Below are positions 28,707 through 38,082 of a stretch of 64,000 nt of DNA, piece after piece; the stretch's first letter is position 1, and each line of letters begins with the position of its first letter. Location of the stretch: positions 3,286,001 through 3,350,000 of the forward strand of contig NZ_CP080095.1 in NCBI RefSeq assembly GCF_019428685.1, read 5' to 3'. The notes beneath the pieces are model-generated. The model ran no database searches. It had not been told where the DNA came from and was given only the letters and a program-made list of their open reading frames with translations. The DNA is from Paraburkholderia edwinii (lineage in GTDB: Bacteria; Pseudomonadota; Gammaproteobacteria; Burkholderiales; Burkholderiaceae). Made by a program: the position numbers and the translations under genes.

Positions 28707-29429
28707 ATGCAAGACTGGACAGGTATCGTGGAAGCAGCACGCGTCGCGGGGTGGATCATCTACCCGCTCACGCTGCTTGCGCTCGCCGCGCTTTTTATCA
28801 TCCTCGACCGGCTGTATGTGTTCTGGCGCTTCGCGCGCGTGCCCGATATTGCGTCGTACGGCGGCGATATCAGCGCGCTGCTCGCGACGCTTGCGCCGCA
28901 ACACGCGTTGCGCCGGCTTCTGACGCCGCTCGTCGGCGAGTTCACAAAGCCTGTCTGGTGGATCGAGGAACGCGCGAGTGCCCTCGCGCTCGATGTGCAG
29001 CGCGAGATCTCGCGCGGTCTGTGGGTGCTCGAGACGATCGTCACAGCGGCGCCGCTCGTCGGCCTGCTCGGGACGATCGTCGGCATGATGCACGCGTTCC
29101 GGCTGATCGGCGGCGACGGGCTCGTCAATCCGACCGGCGTAACCGGCGGCGTCGCGCAGGCGCTCGTGGCAACGGCGCTTGGCCTTGTGATCGCGCTCGT
29201 CGCGCTGTTCGCGTTCAACTACTTTTCGCGCCGCATCGACCGGCTCGTCGAGGAACTCGAGACCTTCACGAGCGCGTGGCTGGCCGATATCAGGCTTGCG
29301 CGTGAGCACGCTTCCGCTTCGTCCGCCGCCGACTCTGCCGCTTCAGCGCCGGTGTCCACGGCTACCGCGGCATCAGGCGCTGCCGCGGTCAGGATGGGCG
29401 CGTCCAGAACGGTCGGCGCGAAGCCATGA
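28707..29429 (+). CDS. exbB: ExbB/TolQ-type proton channel subunit
   Basis: A 240-residue inner-membrane protein of the MotA/TolQ/ExbB family with three helices (WIIYPLTLLALAALFIILDRLYVFW; APLVGLLGTIVGMMHAF; GVAQALVATALGLVIALVALFAFNYF). The GLLGTIVGM block is the family hallmark. The last 45 residues are Ala/Ser-rich. It begins 27 bp after the receptor stop with GAGGAAGG before the ATG and overlaps exbD by 4 bp. It should use the proton motive force to energise the TonB encoded two genes on. Confidence 0.92.
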   Translation: MQDWTGIVEAARVAGWIIYPLTLLALAALFIILDRLYVFWRFARVPDIASYGGDISALLATLAPQHALRRLLTPLVGEFTKPVWWIEERASALALDVQREISRGLWVLETIVTAAPLVGLLGTIVGMMHAFRLIGGDGLVNPTGVTGGVAQALVATALGLVIALVALFAFNYFSRRIDRLVEELETFTSAWLADIRLAREHASASSAADSAASAPVSTATAASGAAAVRMGASRTVGAKP

Positions 29430-29827
29430 AACTGCGGCGTTCACGCACCGCGAAACGCGGACGCATCGAGATCATTCCGATGATCGACGTGATGTTTTTT
29501 CTGCTCGTGACGTTCATGCTGACGTCGCTGTCGATGCAGCGGCTCGACGCGATCCGGCTGACGCTGCCGCAAGGGCATGCGGAGGCGCTCGCGAGCGATC
29601 AGCCGCTCACGCTTGCGATCGCGCGCGACGGACACATCGAGATCAACCGGCAGCGCGTGACGCTCGACCAGATCGCGGCGACGATCAGGCGGCTCGTCGG
29701 TCCGCAAGGCAACGTCGTGATCGCGGCAGATGAAGCGGCCGCGAACGGGATCGTCGTTCAGGCAATGCTGCGCGCACGCGAAGGCGGCGCCGAGCATTTT
29801 CTCGTGGCCGTTCAGCGTGATCAGTAA
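29426..29827 (+). CDS. exbD: ExbD/TolR-type subunit
   Basis: A 133-residue protein with one helix near the N-terminus (EIIPMIDVMFFLLVTFMLTSLSM), including the membrane Asp needed for proton use, and a periplasmic domain (ITIARDGHIEINRQRVTLDQ-like fold with VVIAADEAANGIVVQAMLRAREGGAEHFLVAV). The ATGA overlap with exbB and close contact with tonB show one operon. It forms the proton channel with ExbB. Confidence 0.92.
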   Translation: MKLRRSRTAKRGRIEIIPMIDVMFFLLVTFMLTSLSMQRLDAIRLTLPQGHAEALASDQPLTLAIARDGHIEINRQRVTLDQIAATIRRLVGPQGNVVIAADEAAANGIVVQAMLRAREGGAEHFLVAVQRDQ

Positions 29828-29840
29828 GGTGACTGCCGGG

Positions 29841-30746
29841 GTGGCCGATAAGCGTGGCAAGCGTGGTCGCACGGATAGCGTGTTCGATGCGCGTGGGCCG
29901 CGGGCGCTCGTATGCGTGTTTGCCGCGGTTGCGATCTGGATGGGGTTTTCTGTCGGATTCGTGCGCGGGCTATGGGATGCCGGCGATAAAACGAATGTGA
30001 CGAAGCCGGCTGCGCTCGATGTACGGCTCGTGCGCTTGCCGCCGCCTGAGCCGGCGCAGGCGCCTCAGGCGACACAACCGTCGCAGCGGACGAGCGCGCG
30101 GGCGGGTGAGCCGGCGGCCCGCGTACTGCCCACACCGGAGGCACCCGCCACGCAGACAAAGCCTGCGCGAACGACGCGTCACAGCGTTGCGCCGACGACT
30201 CCGCCGCAAACACACGACGTGCCGCGCCCCGCTGCGGTGCCGGTTACTACGCCTGCTATACCGCCCGTCGTCGAAGGCAACGAGCGTACTCGGCCTACGG
30301 CGCTGCCAGCACCGTCGACGCCGTCGGATGCGGCAACCACAAACGCCGCGCCGCAGGCCACCGCGGCGCCAGCGGCATCCGCACACCAGAACGCGCCCCA
30401 ACCCAATGGCCCTGTAACGTCGGCAACATCATCAGCACCGGCAAACTCCACAACCGAAGGCACGTCGACAAGCGCCGGCAACGGTCCTGCACACGTGATC
30501 CTGCAACCGTTGCCATCTTTGCCCGACGATTTGCGCGAAGACGCGTTTCAAGCCGTCGCGACCGCGCGCTTTTCAGTGCATCGCGACGGCTCGGTCGACG
30601 TCGAACTGATCAAACCGACGCATAACCCGAGGCTCAATCAGTTACTGCTCGACGCGCTCAAGAAGTGGCGGTTCTTCCCGGCGATGAAAAACGGCGCGGC
30701 AGTAGAAAGCACGCAGGACATCCGCGTGCATTTCAATGTCGATTAA
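29841..30746 (+). CDS. tonB: TonB-family energy transducer
   Basis: About 301 residues. A single N-terminal anchor helix (ALVCVFAAVAIWMGFSVGFVRGLW), a long Pro/Ala/Thr-rich span across the periplasm (about residues 50-215), and a C-terminal TonB domain (ARFSVHRDGSVDVELIKPTHNPRLNQLLLDALKKWRFFPAMKNG). The start is uncertain: GTG at 29841 has AAGG 9 bases upstream and follows the exbD stop, while GTG at 29829 or 29817 would extend the protein slightly. It is the last gene of the receptor-ExbB-ExbD-TonB operon and converges on uvrA. Confidence 0.9.
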   Translation: MADKRGKRGRTDSVFDARGPRALVCVFAAVAIWMGFSVGFVRGLWDAGDKTNVTKPAALDVRLVRLPPPEPAQAPQATQPSQRTSARAGEPAARVLPTPEAPATQTKPARTTRHSVAPTTPPQTHDVPRPAAVPVTTPAIPPVVEGNERTRPTALPAPSTPSDAATTNAAPQATAAPAASAHQNAPQPNGPVTSATSSAPANSTTEGTSTSAGNGPAHVILQPLPSLPDDLREDAFQAVATARFSVHRDGSVDVELIKPTHNPRLNQLLLDALKKWRFFPAMKNGAAVESTQDIRVHFNVD

Positions 30747-30880
30747 ACGCGCGGTGTGAGTGCGTCCGCGCGCGTCTGCATATCGCACCGTTCGCCCGTG
30801 GCCGGCTGATCTCTCACCATTCGCCACTCCCCCCGTGCGTAGCAGCCGCGGCGACAGCGGGGCAAATCCATCAAGCCCCA

Positions 30881-33800
30881 TCACGCCGCCCCAACCTGCC
30901 CCGCTTCGACCGATTCCCGCAGCACCGCGCCACCTCGCGCCAGCACCGGCGCGAGCGCCTGCCCCGTATGGCTTGCCCGCACCTTGACGAGCCCTTCGGG
31001 GTCCGTCGCCGCCACAATCGTCCCACCGCCGACACCACCTTCCGGACCGAGATCGATAATCCAGTCCGCCTCAGCGATCACATCGAGATCGTGCTCGATC
31101 ACGACCACGCTATGCCCGCCATCGGCGAGCCGGTGCAGCACGCGAATCAGCTTCGCGACATCGGCCATATGCAGGCCAACCGTCGGTTCGTCGAGCACAT
31201 ACAGCGTATGCGGCGCCTTCTGGCCGCGCCGCGTGATGTCGTCGCGCACCTTCGAGAGTTCGGTGACGAGCTTGATACGCTGCGCCTCGCCGCCCGATAG
31301 CGTCGGCGACGGCTGGCCGAGCGTCAGGTAGCCGAGCCCAACATCCTTCATCAGTTGCAGCGGATGCGCGATGTTCGACATCGATGCGAAGAATTCGACT
31401 GCTTCGTCGATCTCCATCGTCAGCACGTCGCCGATGTTCTTGCCGCGCCATGTGACCGCCAACGTCTCCGGATTGAAGCGCTGGCCGTGACAAACGTCGC
31501 ACGGCACCTTCACGTCCGGCAGGAAGCTCATGCCGATCGTGCGCACGCCCTGCCCTTCGCACGCGGGGCAGCGGCCGTCGCCGGTGTTGAACGAAAAGCG
31601 CGAGGCGGTGTAGCCGCGCGCACGCGCTTCGAGCGTATCGGCAAAAAGCCGCCGGATCGTGTCCCATACGCCGATATAGGTGGCCGGACACGAACGCGGC
31701 GTCTTGCCGATCGGCGTCTGATCGACTTCGAGCACGCGATCGATCGCTTCCCAACCGGTGATCGATTCACAACCCTGCCACGCGTGCGTGACGTTCAGCG
31801 CCGGCCGCGGCGCGCTGCGCGCGAGCACGCTCGCACGCCGGTTCGTCTGCGGCTCGTCCGCCTGCGCGGCCTTGCGCGCACGACGCGTGGCCGGCGACGA
31901 CAGCACCGAGCGGCCGACCGCATCGAGCAGGTTGGTCATCAGCACATCGCGCGCGAGCGTGGACTTGCCGGAGCCGCTCACGCCCGTCACCGCGACGAGG
32001 CGTCCGAGCGGAATGCCGACCGTCACGCCGCGCAGGTTGTGCAGCTTGCCGCCATGCACGGTGAGCCATTGCTCGGGCACCGCGGCCGTGGCCGCGCGCT
32101 TGCCCGATGCCGCAGCCGGAGCCACGACGGGCCGCCGCGCCTGCAGCGGATGCGGAATCGGCTGGGCGAGAAAACGGCCGGTCAGCGAATCGGGCCGCGC
32201 CGAAAGATCGCTCACGCCGCCTTGCGCCACCAAAGTACCGCCACGCTTGCCCGCGCCCGGCCCGATATCGATGATGTGATCCGCGCGCCGGATCGTATCT
32301 TCATCGTGTTCGACGACAACCAGCGTATTGCCCTTGTCGCCGAGCTTGCGCAGCGCGTTCAGCAGAATCTGGTTGTCGCGCGGATGCAGGCCGATAGTCG
32401 GTTCGTCGAGCACATAGCAGACGCCCTGCAGGTTGCTGCCCAGTTGCGCGGCAAGACGGATCCGCTGCGCTTCCCCGCCCGACAGACTCGGCGCCGCGCG
32501 ATCGAGACTCAGATAGCCGAGCCCGACTTCCTCGAGAAACTGCAGCCGGCTCGCAATCTCGCTGACGACGTCGCGCGCGATCTCCGCCTCGCGCCCCTTG
32601 AGTCGCAGCCCATCGATCCAGCGCCGCGTATCCGACACCGTCCACTGCGCGACATCGACGATCGGCTGCGCGTCGAACGTCACCGCGCGCGCCGTCGGGT
32701 TCAGCCGCGTGCCATGGCAATCCGGACACGGTTCGTCGCCGACACCTTCGGGCTCCTGCTCGTCGGACGGCAGCGTCTGCTCGCGGCCACGGTTGTCGTC
32801 GACGAGCACCGTGTCGTCGTAAGCGGCGCGCTGCTCGCGCGTCAGCGCAAGCCCGGTGCCGACGCAAGTCGTACACCAACCGTGCTTGCTGTTGTACGAG
32901 AACATGCGCGGATCGAGTTCGGGGTAACTGGTGCCGCACACCGGGCAGGCGCGTTTGGTCGACAGCACCTTGATCTCGCCGACTCGCGCCGTGCCGCCGT
33001 TGCCCATCGCCCGCTGCAATCCGTCGAGCGGCGCGAGCAGATGCATCACGCCCTTGCCCGCTTCGAGTGTCTGTTCGAGCAGACGCCGCAGTTCCGCCTC
33101 GTTATCGGCCGACACAACGAGATCGCCGACCGGCAGTTCGATCGTATGTTCGCGGAAGCGATCGAGCTTCGGCCACGGGTCGACCGGCACGAACTCGCCG
33201 TCGACGCGCAAGTGCGTATTGCCGCGCGCCTTCGCCCACTTCGCGAGGTCGGTATAAACGCCCTTGCGGTTCACGACGAGCGGCGCCAGCATGCCGACGT
33301 GCTGCCCCTTGTGATCGCGCAGCAATTGCGCCGCAATCGACTCGATGCTTTGCGAGGTGACCGGCGTGCCATCGTGAATGCAATGCTGCAAACCGAGCTT
33401 CACATACAGCAGACGCAGGAAGTGCCAAACCTCGGACGTGGTCGCGACGGTGCTTTTGCGGCCGCCGCGCGAGAGCCGCTGCTCGATCGCGACAGTCGGC
33501 GGAATGCCATACACCGCGTCCACTTCAGGGCGCCCCGCCGGTTGCACGATCGAGCGCGCGTAGGCGTTCAGCGATTCGAGGTAACGGCGCTGCCCCTCGT
33601 GGAACAGGATGTCGAACGCGAGCGTCGATTTTCCGGAGCCCGACACGCCGGTAATCACATTGAAGCGCCCATGCGGAATATCGACGTCGAGCGCCTTCAA
33701 ATTGTGCTCGCGCGCATTGACGATACGCACGACGTCCTCGCCCTCGACCGCTCGGCGCGCGCGTGCGGCGGCGAGCGTCGCCTGCAGCGGCACGCCTTCG

Positions 33801-36800
33801 GTTGCCGCTTCGGCCGGCTCGATCGCGCGCCCCATCGCCGCGTCGTACTGCACGAGCGCCGCGCCCGTGTGCGAGCCCGCGCATTGTTTCACGTCTTCCG
33901 GCGTACCCGCGCACAGCACGAGGCCGCCGCCGTCCCCGCCCTCGGGGCCGAGATCGATCAGCCAGTCGGCCGCGCGAATCACATCGAGGTTGTGCTCGAT
34001 TACGATCAGCGAGTGGCCGCCCGCGAGCAGCTTGCCGAAGGCCTGCATCAGCTTCGCGATATCGTCGAAATGCAGGCCCGTGGTCGGCTCGTCGAACATG
34101 AAAAGACGCTTCGCGCCCGTGTCCTTTTTATTGCGTGCGCTGCCCGACTGCGCGGTTTCCGCGAGAAAGCCCGCCAGCTTCAGACGCTGCGCTTCACCGC
34201 CCGACAGGGTCGGCACCGGCTGGCCGAGCTTCACGTATTCAAGGCCGACGTCGACGATCGGCTGTAATACACGTAGCACTTCGGCATCAGCGGAGAAGAA
34301 CTCGACCGCTTCGTTGACCGTCAGCTCGAGCACATCGGCCACGCTCAACGCGCGCGCGCCGCGCTCGATCTTCACTTCGAGGATCTCGGGCCGGTAACGC
34401 CGGCCATCGCAATCGGGACAACGCAGATAAACGTCGCTCAGGAACTGCATTTCGATATGCTCGAAGCCCGAGCCGCCGCAGGTCGGGCAACGGCCGTCGC
34501 CCGAGTTGAAGCTGAACACGCCCGCTCCATAACCGCGCTGTGCGGCGAGCGGCGCCTTCGCGAACAGCTTGCGGATCTCGTCGAACGCGCCGACGTAGCT
34601 GGCCGGATTCGAACGCGTGGTCTTGCCGATCGGCGATTGATCGACGAACACCGCGTCGCTGATCTGCTCCGCGCCCGACAGGGAACGATGCGCGCCCGGC
34701 GTTTCGGTCGCCTTGCCGAGATAGCGCGCGAGCGCCGGATACAGCACGTCCTGCACGAGGGTCGACTTGCCGGAGCCCGACACGCCCGTCACGCAGACAA
34801 GCCGCTGCAACGGTATTTCCACATCGACGTCGCGCAGATTGTGCTCGCGCGCGCCTTCGAGCACGATGCGCGGCGTGCTCGCATCAACGGGCCGGCGCGA
34901 CCAGTGCGCGGCATCGGCCACGTGCTTGCGGCCACCGAGGTACTCGCCGGTCAGCGTGCCGGCTGAACGGATGGCCTGCGGCGCACCATCGAAAATAATC
35001 GAACCACCACGCTCGCCGGGCCCCGGGCCCATATCGATCAGGCGGTCCGCCGCGAGCATCACCGACGGATCGTGCTCGACCACGACGAGCGTATTGCCTG
35101 CGTCGCGCAAGCGCTGCATCGCTTCGACGATGCGATTGAGGTCGCGCGGATGCAGGCCGATGCTCGGCTCGTCGAGCACGAACAAGGTCTTGGTGAGCGA
35201 TGTGCCGAGCGCCGTGGTCAGGTTGATCCGCTGCACTTCGCCGCCGGACAGCGTGCGGCTTTGCCGGTCGAGCGTCAGGTAGCCGAGGCCGACGTCGCAC
35301 AGGTATTTGAGACGCGTGCGCACTTCGGCGAGCAGCAGCTTCAGGGCATCGTCGAGCAGCGCGCTCGGCAGCGTGATTTCGTCGAAGAAACGGCGAATGC
35401 GCTCGATCGGCAGCAGCATCAGGTCGTGCACCGTGAGGCCCGGCAGCGCCTCGAGCTGTGCGCGCGTCCAGGTGGCGCCGCGCGGCATGAAACGCTGCGC
35501 CGGGTCGAGCACGGCGTCGGCATTCGGCTTCGTGCCGAGCCGCCACAACAACGATTCGAGCTTCAGACGCGCGCCGCCGCAGGTCTCGCACGGTGTGTAG
35601 CTGCGGTACTTCGACAGCAGCACGCGGATGTGCATCTTGTACGCCTTCGATTCGAGATACCCGAAAAAGCGTTTGACGCCGTACCACTGACGCTGCCACT
35701 CGCCGTCCCAGTCCGGCGAGCCGTTGATGACCCAGTCGCGCTCTTCATCAGTGAGCTCGGACCAGCGCGTGTCGCGGCGGATATTCGCCTTCGCCGCATA
35801 GCGCATCAGATCGTCCTGGCACTCTTTCCAGGCGGGCGTCTGCATCGGCTTGATCGCGCCGCCGCGCAGCGTCTTGCGTTCGTCGGGAATCACGAGGCCG
35901 AGATCGACGCCGATCACGCGGCCAAAACCGCGGCAGGTGTCGCACGCGCCGTACGCGGAATTGAACGAGAACAGCGCCGGCTGCGGATCCGCGTAGCGCA
36001 GGTCGCTATCGGGATTGTGCAGGCCGGTGGAGAAGCGCCAGATTTGCGGCGCCGGCGCTTCAGCCGCGCCGCCGTTCGCCTCCTGTGCCTCCTTCGCTTC
36101 GTTCAGCACATAGATGCTCACGCGGCCGCCGCCGCGCTTGAGCGACGCTTCGATCGCTTCGACGACGCGTGCTTTGTCGACCTGATGCAAGCGAAACCGG
36201 TCCGCGACGACATCGAGCACCTTGCGCGGTCCCGTCGCCGACTCGACCTCGCGCTGAGCCTGCACGCGCGTATAGCCGCTCGCGGACAACCATTGCTCGA
36301 CTTCCGTCTCGCTCGCGCTTTCCGGCAGTTCGACCGGAAACGTGACGACGACGCGCGGATCGTCGCCTTCCGTGCGCGCGGCAAGTTCGGCGTAGATCGT
36401 TTCCGGCGTATCGTGCCGCACCTGCTGCGCGGTCTTGCGGTCGAACAGTTCCGCCGCGCGCGCGTACAGCAGCTTCAGGTGGTCGTTCAGCTCGGTCATC
36501 GTGCCGACCGTCGAGCGCGAGCTGCGCACGGGATTCGTCTGATCGATCGCAATGGCCGGCGGCACGCCGTCGACGCGATCGACCTGCGGCCGGTCCATCC
36601 GATCGAGGAACTGGCGCGCGTAGGCGCTAAAGGTTTCGACGTAGCGGCGCTGGCCTTCGGCGTACAGCGTGTCGAATACGAGGCTCGACTTGCCCGACCC
36701 GGACGGCCCGGTCACGACCGTCATCTCTCCGGTGCGCAGGTCGAGGTCGACGTTTTTGAGGTTGTGCTGACGGGCTCCGCGAATGCGGATCGTTGTTCCG

Positions 36801-36811
36801 TGAGATGCCAA
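30881..36811 (-). CDS. uvrA: Double-length UvrA-family excinuclease ATPase
   Basis: A 1976-residue protein made of two fused UvrA-like halves (about 1-1010 and 1025-1976), so four ABC ATPase modules. Walker A motifs are near residues 37 (GPSGSGKSS), 677, 1057 and 1610 (all GVSGSGKST), with four LSGGE signatures near 520, 870, 1442 and 1836. Zinc-binding CxxC pairs such as CDTCRGFG, CPTCGGSG, CPVCGTSY and CPACEGQG are present. A usual UvrA has about 950 residues. In nucleotide excision repair UvrA finds DNA damage with UvrB. The start is TTG at 36811. An SOS promoter lies 230 bp upstream. It is probably an additional UvrA beside a standard one elsewhere. Confidence 0.93.
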   Translation of the reverse strand: MASHGTTIRIRGARQHNLKNVDLDLRTGEMTVVTGPSGSGKSSLVFDTLYAEGQRRYVETFSAYARQFLDRMDRPQVDRVDGVPPAIAIDQTNPVRSSRSTVGTMTELNDHLKLLYARAAELFDRKTAQQVRHDTPETIYAELAARTEGDDPRVVVTFPVELPESASETEVEQWLSASGYTRVQAQREVESATGPRKVLDVVADRFRLHQVDKARVVEAIEASLKRGGGRVSIYVLNEAKEAQEANGGAAEAPAPQIWRFSTGLHNPDSDLRYADPQPALFSFNSAYGACDTCRGFGRVIGVDLGLVIPDERKTLRGGAIKPMQTPAWKECQDDLMRYAAKANIRRDTRWSELTDEERDWVINGSPDWDGEWQRQWYGVKRFFGYLESKAYKMHIRVLLSKYRSYTPCETCGGARLKLESLLWRLGTKPNADAVLDPAQRFMPRGATWTRAQLEALPGLTVHDLMLLPIERIRRFFDEITLPSALLDDALKLLLAEVRTRLKYLCDVGLGYLTLDRQSRTLSGGEVQRINLTTALGTSLTKTLFVLDEPSIGLHPRDLNRIVEAMQRLRDAGNTLVVVEHDPSVMLAADRLIDMGPGPGERGGSIIFDGAPQAIRSAGTLTGEYLGGRKHVADAAHWSRRPVDASTPRIVLEGAREHNLRDVDVEIPLQRLVCVTGVSGSGKSTLVQDVLYPALARYLGKATETPGAHRSLSGAEQISDAVFVDQSPIGKTTRSNPASYVGAFDEIRKLFAKAPLAAQRGYGAGVFSFNSGDGRCPTCGGSGFEHIEMQFLSDVYLRCPDCDGRRYRPEILEVKIERGARALSVADVLELTVNEAVEFFSADAEVLRVLQPIVDVGLEYVKLGQPVPTLSGGEAQRLKLAGFLAETAQSGSARNKKDTGAKRLFMFDEPTTGLHFDDIAKLMQAFGKLLAGGHSLIVIEHNLDVIRAADWLIDLGPEGGDGGGLVLCAGTPEDVKQCAGSHTGAALVQYDAAMGRAIEPAEAATEGVPLQATLAAARARRAVEGEDVVRIVNAREHNLKALDVDIPHGRFNVITGVSGSGKSTLAFDILFHEGQRRYLESLNAYARSIVQPAGRPEVDAVYGIPPTVAIEQRLSRGGRKSTVATTSEVWHFLRLLYVKLGLQHCIHDGTPVTSQSIESIAAQLLRDHKGQHVGMLAPLVVNRKGVYTDLAKWAKARGNTHLRVDGEFVPVDPWPKLDRFREHTIELPVGDLVVSADNEAELRRLLEQTLEAGKGVMHLLAPLDGLQRAMGNGGTARVGEIKVLSTKRACPVCGTSYPELDPRMFSYNSKHGWCTTCVGTGLALTREQRAAYDDTVLVDDNRGREQTLPSDEQEPEGVGDEPCPDCHGTRLNPTARAVTFDAQPIVDVAQWTVSDTRRWIDGLRLKGREAEIARDVVSEIASRLQFLEEVGLGYLSLDRAAPSLSGGEAQRIRLAAQLGSNLQGVCYVLDEPTIGLHPRDNQILLNALRKLGDKGNTLVVVEHDEDTIRRADHIIDIGPGAGKRGGTLVAQGGVSDLSARPDSLTGRFLAQPIPHPLQARRPVVAPAAASGKRAATAAVPEQWLTVHGGKLHNLRGVTVGIPLGRLVAVTGVSGSGKSTLARDVLMTNLLDAVGRSVLSSPATRRARKAAQADEPQTNRRASVLARSAPRPALNVTHAWQGCESITGWEAIDRVLEVDQTPIGKTPRSCPATYIGVWDTIRRLFADTLEARARGYTASRFSFNTGDGRCPACEGQGVRTIGMSFLPDVKVPCDVCHGQRFNPETLAVTWRGKNIGDVLTMEIDEAVEFFASMSNIAHPLQLMKDVGLGYLTLGQPSPTLSGGEAQRIKLVTELSKVRDDITRRGQKAPHTLYVLDEPTVGLHMADVAKLIRVLHRLADGGHSVVVIEHDLDVIAEADWIIDLGPEGGVGGGTIVAATDPEGLVKVRASHTGQALAPVLARGGAVLRESVEAGQVGAA

Positions 36812-36887
36812 TTTGCTATCCGTGCAGTGAGCAGTGAGCGTCAGGTGAGCGTCCGATCGTCAGCAAGTGAGGGTCCAGAATCCTCAA

Positions 36888-36953
36888 TTGACCCTCAGTC
36901 AACCCTCAGTCAACCCTCAGTTGACCTTCAGGCAACCCTCAGCCGACCTTCAG
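36888..36953 (-). repeat. 11-bp tandem repeat in the uvrA leader (6 units)
   Basis: Units TTGACCCTCAG, TCAACCCTCAG (twice), TTGACCTTCAG, GCAACCCTCAG and CCGACCTTCAG, head to tail. They lie between the SOS promoter and the uvrA start and should be transcribed. A related GTGAGCAGTGAGCGTCAG stretch lies nearer uvrA. Confidence 0.85.
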
Positions 36954-37037
36954 CGACGCTTGAAACAGACGAAGCAGTGAATGTACGCCTGATCGGCGAA
37001 GCCGGTTGGCGCGCCGGAAAAGCGAAATGCGACGGAT

Positions 37038-37066
37038 ACTATACTGTATGTTTATACAGTTTTCCA
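37038..37066 (-). promoter_or_regulatory. SOS-controlled promoter (LexA box) toward uvrA
   Basis: CTGTATGTTTATACAG at 37044-37059 is a full match to the LexA box CTGT-N8-ACAG with AT-rich spacer. On the minus strand it fills the spacer of a promoter with TGGAAA (37066-37061), 17 bases, TATAGT (37043-37038). This geometry is typical of LexA-repressed genes such as recA. The leader to the uvrA TTG is about 220 bases. Confidence 0.85.
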
Positions 37067-37121
37067 CGCCCGCCGTTGCTGCCAGGGCGCGCGCCAAACC
37101 GCATCGAAAATTGCCTGAGCA

Positions 37122-37148
37122 AGAAAAAACCCGGCGGAGAGCCGGGTT
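37122..37148 (-). terminator. Intrinsic terminator upstream of the uvrA promoter
   Basis: Minus-strand stem AACCCGGC / GCCGGGTT with a five-base loop followed by TTTTTTC. It ends a transcript coming from the right and insulates the SOS promoter of uvrA. Confidence 0.85.
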
Positions 37149-37310
37149 CTGAAGGTCGCTGCCGGCCCGTTGCAAGCCGGATAGCAGCCAGTACCGCCGC
37201 CATCTTTACCTTTCGGCAGCCGACGGAGAGTCGACGATGGTCTTCGTTCACCACCCCCCGGTAGTTCACGAAAGCGGTCGCCAAGGGCGGGCATCGAGCC
37301 CGCGACTTGC
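37122..37310 (-). ncRNA. Candidate small RNA ending at an intrinsic terminator
   Basis: The minus strand shows hairpin GCGGGC-TCGAT-GCCCGC (37303-37287), CCATC...GATGG enclosing TCGGC-T-GCCGA, and a GCTGC/GCAGC-CCGGC/GCCGG double stem (about 37185-37150), then the terminator at 37148-37122. No reading frame here resembles a protein. The 5' end is not defined. It matches none of the RNAs I can recall (6S, SRP, RNase P, tmRNA). Confidence 0.4.
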
Positions 37311-37687
37311 GCGGCGCGTATCAATGTAGAAGCGAACTCTTAACCGAACCTTAAAGCGCACACCTGACGATTCCGAATGCAACATGCGATTTGCGTCGCA
37401 AAAAATCGGGGCTTTATCAGCAAAACTGGCGCGCGAGGGTTTCGTCAGTGGTTTGATCGACGGCTGAGCGGGCGAGCACAATCACGCGCGCGCCTGCCTA
37501 TCATGCTTAAAGCGATGGACACAGAGACGCGTTGAGCGCCTCGCGGCCGGCGCGACCGCGGATTACCCAAGACGCACGCCGCGATCGATGTCGGGGCGCC
37601 GGTGCGCCGTGGCGGGAAGCGCCGCGGCGTGCGCGGCGGTGACGGCAGCCGCGTGCCGGCATCGCCCGTATCGAGAGGAGATCTGCG

Positions 37688-37969
37688 ATGAAATTCCTCG
37701 TTCAATGGAACGGCCCGCCGGCCGCTCAACAGCCCGCAATCGAACGCTTCATGAAAACGCGCGGATTGCCGCCGGACGGCATCAAGCTGCTCGGCCGCTG
37801 GCATACGATCGGCGAGCTTTCAGGCTGTGCGATCGCCGAATCGGACGACACTGCGGCGATGGCCGCATGGATGATCGAATGGGGCGACGTGTTTTCGTTC
37901 AAGGTCACGCCGGCGATCACCGATGATGAACTCGGCGCCGCGCTGGCAGCCGCGCAGCAGGCAAAATAA
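37688..37969 (+). CDS. DUF3303 small protein
   Basis: A 93-residue cytoplasmic protein (MKFLVQWNGPPAAQQPAIERFMKTRG at the start, then GIKLLGRWH and AAWMIEWGDVFSFKVTPAITDDE). This fits DUF3303, a small ferredoxin-like-fold domain of unknown function. GAGAGGAG precedes the ATG at 37688. A small zinc-ribbon gene follows on the same strand after 113 bp. Confidence 0.82.
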   Translation: MKFLVQWNGPPAAQQPAIERFMKTRGLPPDGIKLLGRWHTIGELSGCAIAESDDTAAMAAWMIEWGDVFSFKVTPAITDDELGAALAAAQQAK

Positions 37970-38082
37970 TCAACAGGGCGGCGCGCAGCAGCGCCGCCGC
38001 CGCACTGCCCGCACTGCCCGCATTGCCCGCATTCCTCGGCATTGCTTCGATTCAGCCGGCAGAAAGGGACCGGAGGACATCC

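Larger units (their letters stand above)
36812..37687. other. Gene-free region upstream of uvrA
   Basis: An 876-bp region with no convincing protein gene. From left: uvrA leader with 11-bp repeats, SOS promoter at 37038-37066, a terminator facing left, a GC-rich structured stretch that may be a small RNA, then the upstream region of the DUF3303 gene. Confidence 0.6.

Noticed and set aside
31355..34267. Very long open frame on the plus strand opposite uvrA
   Set aside because: It is Arg/His/Ala-rich with no recognisable domain and arises from codon bias of the real gene on the other strand. The same holds for the long frames opposite thiC, the guanidine carboxylase and the TonB receptor.
37280..37310. 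tRNA or tmRNA fragment
   Set aside because: GCGGGCTCGATGCCCGC looks like a T arm, but no acceptor, D or anticodon arm fits around it.
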